Below are positions 10,565 through 20,531 of a stretch of DNA of 64,000 bases, piece by piece. The position numbers and the translations under genes were made by a program. Where the stretch lies: assembly GCA_963709395.1 (NCBI GenBank), contig CAVPWP010000001.1:248001-312000 (forward strand), given 5' to 3'. Source of the DNA: CAVPWP01 sp963709395 (GTDB lineage Bacteria; Pseudomonadota; Alphaproteobacteria; Rhodobacterales; Rhodobacteraceae). The first letter of the stretch is position 1, and each line of letters begins with the position of its first letter. Under the pieces are notes generated by a model. It was not told where the DNA came from, made no database searches, and was given only the letters and a program-made list of their open reading frames with translations.

Positions 10565-11035
10565 ATGACTTTCGCCCGCACTCTTTCCGCCATCGCCCTT
10601 GTCGCCATCGTGGCCGCACCCGTTGCCGTGGTCGCGCAGGATCGCGCGATGCAGACTGCCATCGAGGCACGCCAAGGCATTTTCCAGAACTACCAGAACA
10701 TGGTCAACGTGATGGGCGGCATGGCGCGCGGGAACATTCCCTATGACGCCGCGACCGCGCAGGCAGCGGCCGATAACCTCGTGGCGCTGACCGAACTCGA
10801 CGCTCGCTTCAACTGGCCAGTGGGAAGCGACAGCGACTCGGTCATGGGCACGCGCGCGCGGCCCGAGATCTGGGAAAATTTCGACGATGTCGTCGCCAAG
10901 GCCGTCGCCCTGAACGAATCCGCCGTGGAACTTCAGGCTGTCGCCGGCACCGGGGTCGAGGCGCTGGGACCGGCCATCGGGAACCTCGGCGCGGCCTGCA
11001 CGGCCTGCCACGAAGCCTACAGGGCCGAGAACTGA
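10565..11035 (+). CDS. Cytochrome c' (class II c-type cytochrome)
   Basis: Periplasmic four-helix-bundle heme protein. A signal peptide (FARTLSAIALVAIVAAPVAVVA) with predicted cleavage before QD is followed by a helical domain of about 130 residues and the C-terminal heme site CTACH, the arrangement diagnostic of class II cytochromes c. The ATG at 10565 is chosen because AAGGAG lies seven bases upstream and it gives a clean signal peptide. Cytochromes c' bind NO or serve as electron carriers; which applies here cannot be told. It lies 28 bases before the diheme cytochrome gene, probably in one operon. Confidence 0.9.
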   Translation: MTFARTLSAIALVAIVAAPVAVVAQDRAMQTAIEARQGIFQNYQNMVNVMGGMARGNIPYDAATAQAAADNLVALTELDARFNWPVGSDSDSVMGTRARPEIWENFDDVVAKAVALNESAVELQAVAGTGVEALGPAIGNLGAACTACHEAYRAEN

Positions 11036-11063
11036 TCGCCCGCAAGGCCCGATCGGACAGGCC

Positions 11064-11942
11064 ATGAAATGGCTCGCGACGGCGATCGTTTTGGTTCTGG
11101 CGGCGGTTGCCGCCGGGGCCTTTCTTACCAGACCCGAGGTACTGGCGCCTGAAGCGACCGCAGGTCTGACCGGGGATGCGGCACGTGGCGAACAGGTATT
11201 CTGGGCCTCCGGGTGCACCTCATGCCATGCCGCGCCCGGCGGCGACGACCCGCTGGTTCTTGCGGGCGGACACAGGCTTGTCAGCGACTTCGGCACCTTC
11301 ATCTCGCCGAATATCTCGCCCGACCCGACGCATGGAATCGGGGGATGGACGCTGTCGGAATTCGCGACGGCGCTCACGCAGGGCACCTCGCCCGACGGCC
11401 AGCACTATTATCCGGCGTTCCCCTATGCGTCTTATGTGCGGATGGAGATGCAGGATGTGGCCGACCTCAAGGCCTTCATGGACACTCTGCCGGCGTCGGA
11501 CACCCCGAACCAGCCGCATGAGATCGGCTTTCCCTTCAACCTTCGCGCCGCTGTCGGGGTCTGGAAGGCGCTGGAACTGGATCCGGCCTGGGTCACGCCC
11601 GCACCCGATCCGCAGCTTGAGCGCGGCCGCTACCTTGTCGAGGCGCTGGCGCACTGCGGCGAATGCCATACGCCACGCAACGTGATCGGCGGGCTCGACC
11701 GTGGTCGCTGGATGGCAGGCGCGCCCAACCCCTCGGGCCGAGGCACGATCCCCGCGCTGGAAAAACCCGCATTCGACTGGGAGGCGGCGGACGTCGCCTA
11801 TTACCTCGAGACCGGGTTCACGCCCAGCTTCGACAGCGCGGGCGGGTCCATGGCCTCTGTCGTCAGGAACATGCGCCAGTTGCCGGCGGAGGACCGCGAC
11901 GCCATCGCGGCCTACGTGGCGGCCCTTCCCGCCGCCGAGTAG
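11064..11942 (+). CDS. Membrane-anchored diheme cytochrome c
   Basis: Protein of 292 residues with an N-terminal signal/anchor helix (WLATAIVLVLAAVAAGAF) and two class I cytochrome c domains with heme motifs CTSCH (about residue 51) and CGECH (about residue 196). Conserved sequence around the sites (GGHRLVSDFGTFISPNISPD, AHCGECHTPRN) matches the cytochrome subunits of alcohol/aldehyde-type dehydrogenases and related electron carriers. It follows the cytochrome c' gene closely. Its last 31 bases overlap the convergent VPLPA-CTERM gene. Confidence 0.88.
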   Translation: MKWLATAIVLVLAAVAAGAFLTRPEVLAPEATAGLTGDAARGEQVFWASGCTSCHAAPGGDDPLVLAGGHRLVSDFGTFISPNISPDPTHGIGGWTLSEFATALTQGTSPDGQHYYPAFPYASYVRMEMQDVADLKAFMDTLPASDTPNQPHEIGFPFNLRAAVGVWKALELDPAWVTPAPDPQLERGRYLVEALAHCGECHTPRNVIGGLDRGRWMAGAPNPSGRGTIPALEKPAFDWEAADVAYYLETGFTPSFDSAGGSMASVVRNMRQLPAEDRDAIAAYVAALPAAE

Positions 11943-13547
11943 CCGCCTCGGCGCCGGGCAAGACCCAGCGCGCCAAGTCCGGCCAGCAGCATCCAGACAC
12001 CGGCGGGAAGCGGAATGGGGCTGACCGCGATCAGGAAGCTGTCGCCTGCTACGGTGTTGAAACCTCCCAGCACGAAGGTGTCGTCGAACAGGGCGATCCG
12101 CGCCCATTCCGGATCGAACGGCAGATTGAACTCGGCGAGCGGTCCGAGGGTTGCGTCGAAGAAATTGAGACCGCCGAACCCGACCGAAAGACCACCCTTC
12201 AGTACATCGACATCGAAATCGAGACCGAACTGGAGTCCGGTCGTGCTTTTCATCATTGCCATGACCGAAAAAGTCGGGGTGAACAGCGTGTCGCCGAACA
12301 GCGTGAACTCGGGCAGGTTGCCCCACTCGCCGAAGAACGCGTTCTGCATGGTGCCGCCGATCTCGACCGCACGGTCGAATGCCAGATCGACCATCAGCTT
12401 CGGGGTAACCTTGAAATCCTGGAACACGTCGATGGACGGGCCGAATTCGGCGTCCAGAAGATCGAGCGAGCCGGATACCGCATCCAGTATGTCGACCCGC
12501 GCGCCAAGCGGCGGGAGCACGTTGGCATAGGTCAGAAGCCCGTCGAGATCGGCGCGCAGGCTGAGGAATTCCGACTGCCCGGACAAGGCAATGTGGTCCT
12601 TGCCGTCCTCCTTGGCCGCCGACTGCGCGAGAAGTGGTGCCTGGACACTGATGTTCGCCAGTTCGATGTTGATGCCGCTTTCAATCGGGCCGCCGTCGAC
12701 GGGCACGATCTCCTGCGTCTGTCCGGTGACATTGTTTTGTTGCGAAACCTCGAGTTGCTTGGTGACGAGATCGGCTTCAAGCGAAACCGTGTAGTCCAGC
12801 AGCGGCGTCGACAATTCCACGAAATCGGGCAGGAACCCGTCGAGGTATTTCACGCCGGTCGGATCGACCGAGATCAGCTCGCGCCGCTCGTCGATGTTCA
12901 GAAGCGTCACCGTATCGCTGGCACATCCCGCGCCGATGAGACAGGCCTGCCCGGACACCGACAGGTTGGCCTGAGCGACAACGTCGATCGAGGCCTCGGC
13001 GGTGGGGGACTGCGAAGTCTATCTCGCCGTCGGCGAAGGTCTCGGTGGTCCGGAGCCGGAACGCTTCGCCCCGCTTCACGTTCGTGCCGGGCGCCACCTC
13101 TGCGCCCGCCTCGAACTCAAGCCGCGCCGCGACCGAGCCCGCATCGAGCGCGTAGCCGATGTCGATGCCGACCCGCCCGGACGTCGCCACCTGCCCCTCG
13201 GCGCCGGTCCGTGTGTCGAGGACCACCGGCAGCGTGGCGGCGGGAGGTGATCCGCAACTCGGACGCAGAAATGACGGGATCAGCTGGCAGGCATTGTAGG
13301 CAAGCCGGGCCGGGTTCGGAACGCTGCCCCGGTTCACGCTGCCGACGATGTCGCCAACGCTCTGGCTCACATTCCACGAAGGTCCGACCGGGATGACATC
13401 GGCGATGCGCGACGCTGCCCCCGGCCCCCACGAGCTTTGCCGCTCCTCGGTCTCGAACTCGAGCCCTGCCGCATTGTAGAGCGTCGAGGCTTGGGCAAGC
13501 CCCGGCAGGATAGCGCCAAGCGCCAAGGCGAACAGACTGGTCTTCAT
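11912..13547 (-). CDS. VPLPA-CTERM sorting-domain protein, exported (one frameshift)
   Basis: Secreted protein of about 530 residues with no recognised enzymatic domain. The signal peptide TSLFALALGAILPGLAQA is followed by a long beta-rich region. The C-terminus is the tripartite sorting tail: IPLPAGVWMLLAGLGALGLA, then arginines. This matches the VPLPA-CTERM tail recognised by exosortase, so the protein is probably processed and anchored at the cell surface. ATG 13547 is preceded by AGGA. A single-base frame change lies near 13010. A perfect TGTGA-N6-TCACA palindrome lies about 70 bases upstream of the start. No exosortase gene is in the window. Confidence 0.8.
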
Positions 13548-13613
13548 GGAGCGTTTTCCTCTCACACGACAGTTTCGGTTGACGCATGGGAAACACGTTC
13601 GGCCGCCCTGGCC

Positions 13614-13629
13614 TGTGACGGGCGTCACA
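13614..13629. promoter_or_regulatory. CRP-type operator upstream of the VPLPA-CTERM gene
   Basis: TGTGA-CGGGCG-TCACA matches the CRP consensus TGTGA-N6-TCACA exactly. The symmetry extends to 10-base arms (13611-13632). Its centre lies about 75 bases upstream of the VPLPA-CTERM ATG, between that gene and the lipA stop. The alternative reading, a hairpin terminator for lipA, is weaker because there is no T-run and the loop would be only two bases. Confidence 0.6.
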
Positions 13630-13676
13630 GGCGGCGCAAGAAACGCAGTGTTTCGAATTCGGAAAGGATCGGTGGC

Positions 13677-14633
13677 CTAGCCCCGCGCGAGCCGTTCCAG
13701 CCGCGCTGAACGCAGCCGCGCGAAATCGTCGCCGGCATGATAGCTCGACCGCGTGAGCGGCGTGGCCGAGACCATCAGGAAGCCCTTGCCATAGGCCGCC
13801 TTCTCGTAGCTGGCGAATTCCTCGGGCGTCACGAAACGGTCGACATGGTGATGCTTGGGCGTGGGCTGAAGATACTGACCGATGGTCAGGAAATCGACAT
13901 CGGCCGACCGCATGTCGTCCATGACCTGCAGCACCGACTGGCGGTCCTCGCCCAGCCCGACCATGATGCCGGACTTGGTGAACATCGCGGGGTCAAGCTC
14001 CTTGACCTTCTGAAGCAGGCGCAGGCTGTGGAAATAGCGCGCGCCGGGGCGCACCGTGGGGTAAAGGCCCGGCACGGTTTCGAGGTTGTGGTTGAAGACG
14101 TCGGGCCGCGCCGCGACCACGGTTTCCAGCGCCGAGGGCGGGCATTTGAGGAAATCGGGCGTCAGGATCTCGATCGTGGTGTCGGGGCTGCGGTGACGCA
14201 CCGCGCGGATGGTCTGGGCGAAATGCTCGGCCCCGCCGTCGTCGAGGTCGTCACGGTCGACGCTGGTGATGACCACATGCTTGAGGCCCAGCGTCTCGAC
14301 GGCATGGGCGACACGGCCGGGTTCGAACGCGTCGAGCGTATCCGGACGCCCGGTGGCCACGTTGCAGAAGGTGCAGCCGCGGGTGCAGATCTCGCCCATG
14401 ATCATCATGGTGGCGTGACCCTGGCTCCAGCATTCGCCCACGTTGGGGCAGCCGGCCTCTTCGCAGACGGTCACCAGCTTGTTCTCGCGCAGGATGTCGC
14501 GGGTCTTCTTGTAGCCCTCGCTGACCGGGGCCTTCACGCGGATCCAGGCCGGTTTCTTCGGCTGGGCATTGTCGGGGCGGTGCGCCTTTTCAGGGTGGCG
14601 TTCGCCGGGGATCGTGAGGTCGCGGGGGCTCAT
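13677..14633 (-). CDS. lipA: Lipoyl synthase
   Basis: Radical SAM enzyme inserting two sulfurs into octanoylated lipoyl domains. The radical SAM motif is CTRGCTFC and the auxiliary cluster motif is CEEAGCPNVGEC; EPEVT-type loops are replaced by conserved VDRDDLDDGGA and RSSYHA near the C-terminus. 318 residues, normal length. ATG 14633 is chosen from the family start MSPRDLTIPGERHPEKA and the upstream GGAG. The frame is intact. Its substrates in this window are the lipoyl domains of PdhB, PdhC and the 55326-56402 protein. Confidence 0.95.
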   Translation of the reverse strand: MSPRDLTIPGERHPEKAHRPDNAQPKKPAWIRVKAPVSEGYKKTRDILRENKLVTVCEEAGCPNVGECWSQGHATMMIMGEICTRGCTFCNVATGRPDTLDAFEPGRVAHAVETLGLKHVVITSVDRDDLDDGGAEHFAQTIRAVRHRSPDTTIEILTPDFLKCPPSALETVVAARPDVFNHNLETVPGLYPTVRPGARYFHSLRLLQKVKELDPAMFTKSGIMVGLGEDRQSVLQVMDDMRSADVDFLTIGQYLQPTPKHHHVDRFVTPEEFASYEKAAYGKGFLMVSATPLTRSSYHAGDDFARLRSARLERLARG

Positions 14634-14727
14634 GTCGGGGCTCCGTCGGTTTCCCTGACGATCTATATCGCCGGAGCGCGAATGTCCAACGGGCCGACGC
14701 CCCGGCATGGCGGCGTTGCGCGAGATG

Positions 14728-14780
14728 CAGGGGCCGGGGCGCTGCCCCTGACCCCGGGATATCTCTGCCAAGAAGAATTG
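14728..14780. repeat. Rhodobacteraceae-type intergenic repeat element
   Basis: A 7-base inverted repeat (CAGGGGC / GCCCCTG, loop 9) is directly followed by ACCCCGGGATATCTCTGCC and AAGAAGAATTG. From memory, intergenic elements with a GC-rich stem and the tail CCCGGGATATTT..GCCAAGAAGAA recur many times in Rhodobacter- and Roseobacter-type genomes. Only this copy is seen in the window. It sits between lipA and the DUF6456 gene. Confidence 0.45.
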
Positions 14781-14797
14781 CTGGGGGCAGGTTGCCC

Positions 14798-15981
14798 TCA
14801 GCCGATCAGGGGGGACCAGCCGCCTTTCGCGTCGTAGTGGCGCTTGAGCCGCTGGAGCGCGATACGCAGCACGATCTTGCCCGACCGGGCCGACCAGCCC
14901 ATGCGCCGCTCGGCCGCCTCCATCCCTTCGAGGTAGCAGCAGCAGCGCAGCACCACGTCGCCAAGGCCCGGCCCGAGATCGGCCAGAGCGGCGCTGACCC
15001 GGTCGCGCGCGGCGCGCGGTCCTTCGGCCAGGCCGCCGTCGCCGGCACCGAATCCGGCCGAGGCGCCGGCGGTCAGGAACTTGTCCCAGTTCTGGGTGGT
15101 CCGCGGCCCCATCTGCGCCAGTTCGAAATCCTCGCGCAGGCGCTCGCCCGCGGCCACGAGGTCGTCGCTGAGGAAGGGCGCTCCGTCCCGCTCGCGCCGC
15201 CGGGCCAGCGCGACAAGCGGGCTCTCGGCGGCGTTGTAGCGCAGCCGGCGGCGCGGCTGCCCCGCCACTCCGCCCTCGTCGCGGTGGGCGAAATCGCGGT
15301 GCTGGTGTCCGAAGGCAGCGCCCGCGTCGGCGAAGCCCGCGCGTGCCACATCGTCCTGCGCGATCAGGCGCTTCAGGGCGACGCGTCCCGTGGCCGTGAT
15401 GCGGTACCGGACGATGCGACCCCCGGCGGGCTTGCCGCCCTCCCCGCCGTCACCGATGCCGCGGGACGTGATCCAGTCCTTGAGCGCCAGCGCCTCGGCC
15501 ACGGCGCGGTCGACGACCCCGGTGCGCATCGTCTGGCCGTCCGCGCGTCTCGCGCACGACGACGGCCTTCTCCATCGCAGGCGCCACCGCAAGACAGGCG
15601 CCCGGTTCGTTCAGGCGCCGCAGGATGCGTCGGGCTTCGCGTTCGACCGTCACCTCATCGGGCGCGGTGTCACGCGCCAGCGTCGGGACATGGGAGTCGT
15701 CGGATCTCGGGGGCAGCGGTTGCGGTCATGGGCGGAGACTCCTTGCTCTGGGCCGTGCCCGTGCGTCCAAGCCGGCGCAGGGCGTGATCGATGAGAAGGT
15801 CGTCGCGACGGGATTCGAACTTGCGGACCTGCCGAAGCACGGTCGAGGCATGACAACCCGCCCCCCGGGCGAGCGCCCGGATCGACACCCCGGTTTCCGT
15901 ATGCGCGAGGTAGCGGCAGGCCTCCTCGGGCACCCATCCCGGCAAGCCTGATCGGGATACGGTGTCGTTACCGTTCTTCAC
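14798..15981 (-). CDS. DUF6456-type helix-turn-helix protein (frameshifted)
   Basis: Conserved alphaproteobacterial protein of unknown function, about 390 residues. The N-terminus carries a helix-turn-helix-like segment (GVSIRALARGAGCHASTVLRQVRKFE), suggesting DNA binding. The C-terminal half matches what I remember as DUF6456 (LRYNAAESPLVALARR, FELAQMGPRTTQNWDKFLT, LRIALQRLKRHYDAKGGW). Three frames must be joined, with changes near 15680 and 15545. Start is GTG 15981 behind GGAGGGCC; the nearby ATG leads to an early stop. Divergent from the DUF6477 gene, so the two may share a control region. Confidence 0.7.
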
Positions 15982-16178
15982 GGAGGCCCTCCACCAGCAG
16001 ATTCATGGCAAAACAACCTAAAGTTGTATTTCTTACCAGTCCGTTAACGTCACGAGACTGACTGCAGACTGGCCGGTCTCGCTAAACGCCTGTGAAAACG
16101 GACCGTTCGCATAATGGCAACAATCCGCAACTCGCCTTCCGGTTGTGTAATTTGGCCCTCCTGACAGATGGAGACGCC

Positions 16179-16490
16179 ATGATGACCGACCTAGCTGCCA
16201 CCCTTGCTACCCTGAGACGCCCGCGCCTTCTGATCCGGGCCGCACGTTTCGGATTGAACGACTATGACCGCGGGCGCGATCTTCGCCGCCTGATCCGGGC
16301 CGAGGCCCCGCCGGCACCCGAACGCGCGCTGGACCGGCTGATGGCGGCGGAAGCAGAGATCGAGGAGGTGCGCCGCACCAGAACGGCAGGCTACAGCGTG
16401 TCGCGCCATGTCGAGCTTCTGATCGCGATCATGGCCGAGGCACGGCTGCTTCCCCGGGCCGCCGGGGCGGATAACGGGCTCGCAGGTTGA
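16179..16490 (+). CDS. DUF6477-type small protein
   Basis: Protein of 103 residues conserved in Rhodobacteraceae, function unknown. Recognised by TLATLRRPRLLIRAARFGL, then DYDRGRDLRRLI, and the C-terminal helix SVSRHVELLIAIMAEARLL. The ATG pair at 16179/16182 follows GGAGA; the reading frame extends further upstream without conservation. It is arginine-rich and predicted helical, without a signal peptide. Confidence 0.75.
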   Translation: MMTDLAATLATLRRPRLLIRAARFGLNDYDRGRDLRRLIRAEAPPAPERALDRLMAAEAEIEEVRRTRTAGYSVSRHVELLIAIMAEARLLPRAAGADNGLAG

Positions 16491-16497
16491 GGGGACG

Positions 16498-18038
16498 TCA
16501 GACGAAGGCGTCGGGCATCGACGCCTTGCGCTCGGCCACGTAGGCATCGAGGCTTTCGCGCACGCCTTCGTCCAGCGGCGGGGGCGTGTAGTCGCCCAGC
16601 ATCCGCGCGACCTTGGCCTGGGCCAGGGTCGTGGTGTCGCGGCTGCCCTCGTCGGACCAGGTCTCGAACGGCTTGTAGTCGAAAAGGCCGCTGCGCCAGA
16701 ACGCGTCCTTGAAGTGTTCCTGCGTATGCGCGCAGCCAAGGTAGTGCCCGCCTGGCCCGACCTCTCGGATCGCGTCCATCGCCTGCGCGGCCTCGGAAAC
16801 GTCGACCCCGGCGGCCAGCTTGTGCAGGGCGCCCAGCTGGTCGGCGTCCATCACGTATTTCTCGTAGGAGGCCACGAGGCCGCCCTCGAGCCAGCCGCAG
16901 GCATGGAGCATGAAGTTGACGCCCGAGAGAAGCGCGGTGTTCAGCGAATTGGCGGTCTCGTAGGCCGCCTGCGCATCGGGCAGCTTCGATCCGCAGAACG
17001 ACCCGCCCGACCGGTAAGGCAGCCCCATGCGCCGCGCCAGTTGGCCCGCGCCATAGGTGATCTGCGCGGCCTCGGGCGTGCCGAAGGTGGGCGCGCCCGA
17101 GTTCATGTCGATCGAGGTGACGAAGGCGCCGAAGATCACCGGCGCGCCGGGGCGGACAAGCTGCGAATAGGCCACGCCCACCATCACCTCGGCCAGAACC
17201 TGCGTGAGCGTGCCCGCGACGCTGACGGGGGCCATGGCGCCGCCCACGATGAAGGGCGAGATGATCGCGGCCTGGTTGGCACGCGCATAGACCTCGAGCG
17301 CACCCATCATCGTCGAATCGAACGTCAGCGGCGAGTTGATGTTGATGAGCGAGGTCATCACCGTGTTCGCATCGACGAAATCCGCCCCGAAAAGGCGCTT
17401 CGACATCTCGACGCTGTCGGCGGCGCGCTCGGGTTCGGTGACCGAACCCATGTAGGGTTTGTCCGACAAGCGTCATGTGCGCGAGCAGCATGTCGAGATG
17501 GCGCTTGTTCACGGCGACGTCGGTGGGCTCGCAGACCGTGCCGCCGGAATGGTGGACCCATTTCGACATCTGGCCGAGCCGGACGAAGTTCTGGAAATCG
17601 TGCAGGGTGGCATAGCGGCGCCCGCCTGCGACGTCACGCACGAAGGGCGGGCCGTAGACCGGCGCCAGGACAAGGTTGCGCCCGCCGATCACGACGTTGC
17701 GCTCGGGGTTGCGGGCGGCCTGGGTGAAGCTTGACGGGGCAGTCGCGCAGAGCCGGCGGGCGAGGCCCCGGGGCAGGCGCACGCGTTCGCCCTGGACCTC
17801 GGCGCCGGCGTCCTTCCAGAGCGCCAGCGCGCCCGGGATTGTCGACGAAGTTCACGCCGATCTCGGCAAGCACGGTCTCGGCGTTCGCCTCGATGATCTC
17901 GAGCGCCTCGGCGTTCAGGATCTCGAGGTCGGGGATCTTGCGCTCGATGAAGCGGGCCGCCTCGAAGCGTACCGTGGTCCGCTCGGCCCGGCGCGCAGCA
18001 CCGCCCCCGCCCCGTTTGCGTTCACGAACCTCACTCAT
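16498..18038 (-). CDS. MttB-family methyltransferase, non-pyrrolysine type (frameshifted)
   Basis: About 510-residue member of the trimethylamine methyltransferase (MttB/MtgB) superfamily, whose non-pyrrolysine members demethylate quaternary amines such as glycine betaine. Recognisable blocks are LFGADFVDANTVMTSLININSPL, SGAPTFGTPEAAQITY, SGGSFCGSKLPDAQAAYETA and GPGGHYLGCAHTQEHF. No amber codon interrupts the catalytic region, so it is not the pyrrolysine form. Frame changes lie near 17468 and 17836. No corrinoid protein or reductive activase gene is nearby, so the substrate is open. The first 20 residues are basic and glycine-rich. Confidence 0.82.
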
Positions 18039-18314
18039 CGCCCGTCCTTCCGCTTGCGCACATCATCCCTGCGGATGTCTTAGCGCGGGGGAGCGGCGAT
18101 GCAGTCGGGTTTTGCGTCCTTTGAGGGGGAAAAGCGACATGCGCCGCCGAATGGCAGGGGACGCAACGAGAGCGGCCAGACCGCGGTGGCCCGCCAGCAG
18201 CGTTCAACATCATCGAAAGGGCTTGCGGAACAGCCGTGCGCGCACCACCGGTGTCAAGGATCGACCGCTTTGTCGGCGCTTGCGAACTTCGTGCAGAGCG
18301 CATAACCACGCGAA
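18039..18314. promoter_or_regulatory. Divergent intergenic region before guaA
   Basis: 276 bases between the MttB-like gene and guaA. I see no convincing coding frame, strong palindrome or terminator in it. It must carry the promoters for both divergent genes. Confidence 0.35.
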
Positions 18315-19872
18315 ATGATGCAGCACGACCGCCTTCTCATCATCGACTTCGGCAGCCAGGTGACCCAGCTCATCGCGCGTCGCCTGCGCGAGCTGAACGT
18401 CTATTGCGAGATCCACCCCTACCAGAAGGTGACCGACGCCTTTCTTCGCGACTTCGCCCCGAAGGCGGTGATCTTCTCGGGTGGCCCGGCCAGCGTGATC
18501 GACGACGGCTCGCCACGACCGCCGCAGGCGGTGTTCGATCTGGGCGTGCCGATCCTTGGCATCTGCTATGGCCAGCAGGTGATGATGCAGATGCTGGGCG
18601 GGCGGGTCGAACGGGGCCACGGCACCGCGGAATTCGGCCGCGCCTATGTCGAGCATACCGAGGACCGCATCGACCTTCTGACCGGCTGGTTCCTCGAGGG
18701 GCGCGAACAGGTCTGGATGAGCCACGGCGACCATGTGGCCGCCATCGCCCCCGGCTTCGAGGTGTTCGGCACCTCGCCCGGCGCGCCCTTCGCGATCACC
18801 GCCGACCTCGATCGCCACTTCTACGCCGTGCAGTTCCATCCCGAGGTCCACCACACGCCCAACGGCAAGACGCTTTACGAGAACTTCGTGCGGCTCGCCG
18901 GCTTCACCGGCGACTGGACGATGGAGGCCTACCGCGACGAGGCGATCCGCAAGATCCGCGAGCAGGTCGGCGACAAGCAGGTGATCTGCGGGCTGTCGGG
19001 CGGCGTCGACAGTTCGGTCGCGGCGGTCCTGATCCACGAGGCGATCGGCGATCAGCTGACATGCGTCTTCGTCGACCATGGCCTTTTGCGCCAGAACGAG
19101 GCCGAAGAGGTCGTGGCGATGTTCCGCGACCACTACAACATCCCGCTGATCCATGCCGACGAGACCGAGCTTTTTCTTGGCGAACTCGACGGCGTCAGCG
19201 ACCCCGAGACCAAGCGCAAGATCATCGGGCGCCTCTTCATCGACGTGTTCCAGCGATATGCGGGCGAGATCGAGGGCGCCGAGTTCCTGGCGCAAGGGCA
19301 CGCTTTATCCCGACGTGATCGAATCGGTCAGCTTCTCCGGCGGGCCGTCGGTCACGATCAAGAGCCACCACAACGTGGGCGGGCTGCCCGAGAAGATGGG
19401 GCTGAAGCTGGTCGAGCCGCTGCGCGAGCTTTTCAAGGACGAGGTCCGCGCGCTTGGTCACGAGCTTGGCCTGCCCGCCAGCTTCATCGGCCGCCACCCC
19501 TTCCCCGGCCCGGGCCTCGCCATCCGCTGCCCGGGCGAGATCACGCGCGAGAAGCTCGAGATCCTGCGCAAGGCCGATGCCGTCTACATCGACCAGATCC
19601 GCCGCCACGGGCTTTACGACGAGATCTGGCAGGCCTTCGTGGCCATCCTGCCGGTGCGGACCGTGGGCGTGATGGGCGACGGGCGGACCTATGATTTCGC
19701 CTGCGCCCTGCGCGCCGTCACCTCGGTCGACGGAATGACCGCAGACTATTATCCCTTCACTCATGACTTTCTGGGAGAGACCGCAACGCGGATCATCAAC
19801 GAGGTGAAGGGGATCAACCGGGTGACCTACGACATCACCTCGAAACCTCCGGGGACAATCGAATGGGAGTGA
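18315..19872 (+). CDS. guaA: GMP synthase, glutamine-hydrolysing (one frameshift)
   Basis: Last step of GMP synthesis: XMP to GMP with glutamine and ATP. The N-terminal class I amidotransferase has nucleophile C in ILGICYGQQ and the H/E pair QFHPEVHH. The ATP-pyrophosphatase motif is CGLSGGVDSSVA, and the dimerisation domain is at the C-terminus (RHPFPGPGLAIRC, TYDITSKPPGTIEWE). About 519 residues. One extra G at about 19298 (AQG-TLYPDVIES) shifts the frame; as the enzyme is a housekeeping one this is probably a sequence error. Start 18315 or 18318 (double ATG). Its last ten bases overlap the next gene. Confidence 0.94.
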
Positions 19873-20513
19873 TCCGCAGGCTTCTGGCCCTGGCCGTTCT
19901 GCTGGTCGGCATCTCGCTTGTCGGCGTCGTCGCGTTCGCCTTCTTCTACGAGCGTCCGGCCGAGCTTCCGGCAGGTGCGAATATCGTCGTGTTGTCGGCA
20001 GGGATCGCAAACGGACAGATGGACCCGCAGACGGCCGAACGGACCGCCGTGGGGATCGCGCTTTACCAGGACCTTGTCGCGCGCGGCGAAACCCCGCTTC
20101 TGGTGATGTCCGGCGGGCGGTCGGACGGCGACCCGGCGGCCAAGGCGACGCTGATGGCCGATGCCGCGCGCGCCGCTGGCGTGCCGGTGGGCGACCTGAG
20201 GGTCGAGGTCGAAAGCCATTCGACCCTTCAGAACGCCCTCTTTTCGCGCGACATACTGGCCGAAGGTGCCGACGCGCCGCTGATCCTCGTCACCCATCGC
20301 TACCACCTGCCCCGCGCCTGGGCGAGCTTCTGGTGGGCCGGAATGGATGACCTCACGCTTGTCTCGGCCGAAGCCGAAGGGGCGGAACCGACGATGGACG
20401 GGCTGATCCTCGAAGGGGTGAAATGGCCCGCGAACGCCTTGCGGGCAGCACTCTTTTCGGGATTGTCCGCCGTGGGGGTCAACGACCGCACCTTGTCGCC
20501 GATCCTGCGCTGA
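19863..20513 (+). CDS. YdcF/SanA-type DUF218 membrane protein
   Basis: 216 residues: an N-terminal membrane helix (LLALAVLLVGISLVGVVAFA), then a periplasmic DUF218 domain with the usual hallmarks: NIVVLSAGI near the start, LLVMSGGRSDG, VEVESHSTLQNALFSRDIL, and LVTHRYHLPRAWASF. Relatives (SanA, ElyC, YdcF) are linked to envelope integrity. The precise role is unknown. It overlaps guaA by ten bases and is therefore probably co-transcribed. Confidence 0.8.
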   Translation: MGVIRRLLALAVLLVGISLVGVVAFAFFYERPAELPAGANIVVLSAGIANGQMDPQTAERTAVGIALYQDLVARGETPLLVMSGGRSDGDPAAKATLMADAARAAGVPVGDLRVEVESHSTLQNALFSRDILAEGADAPLILVTHRYHLPRAWASFWWAGMDDLTLVSAEAEGAEPTMDGLILEGVKWPANALRAALFSGLSAVGVNDRTLSPILR

Positions 20514-20531
20514 CGCCGGGACAGCAGCGCC

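Noticed and set aside
13611..13632. Terminator for lipA
   Set aside because: No T-run follows, and a two-base loop is impossible as a hairpin tip; the exact TGTGA-N6-TCACA fits an operator better.
16498..18038. Pyrrolysine-containing trimethylamine methyltransferase
   Set aside because: No in-frame amber codon in the catalytic region; it belongs to the non-pyrrolysine branch.
18031..18309. Minus-strand frame of 92 codons in the guaA upstream region
   Set aside because: Composition unlike real genes here, no ribosome binding site, no recognisable motif.
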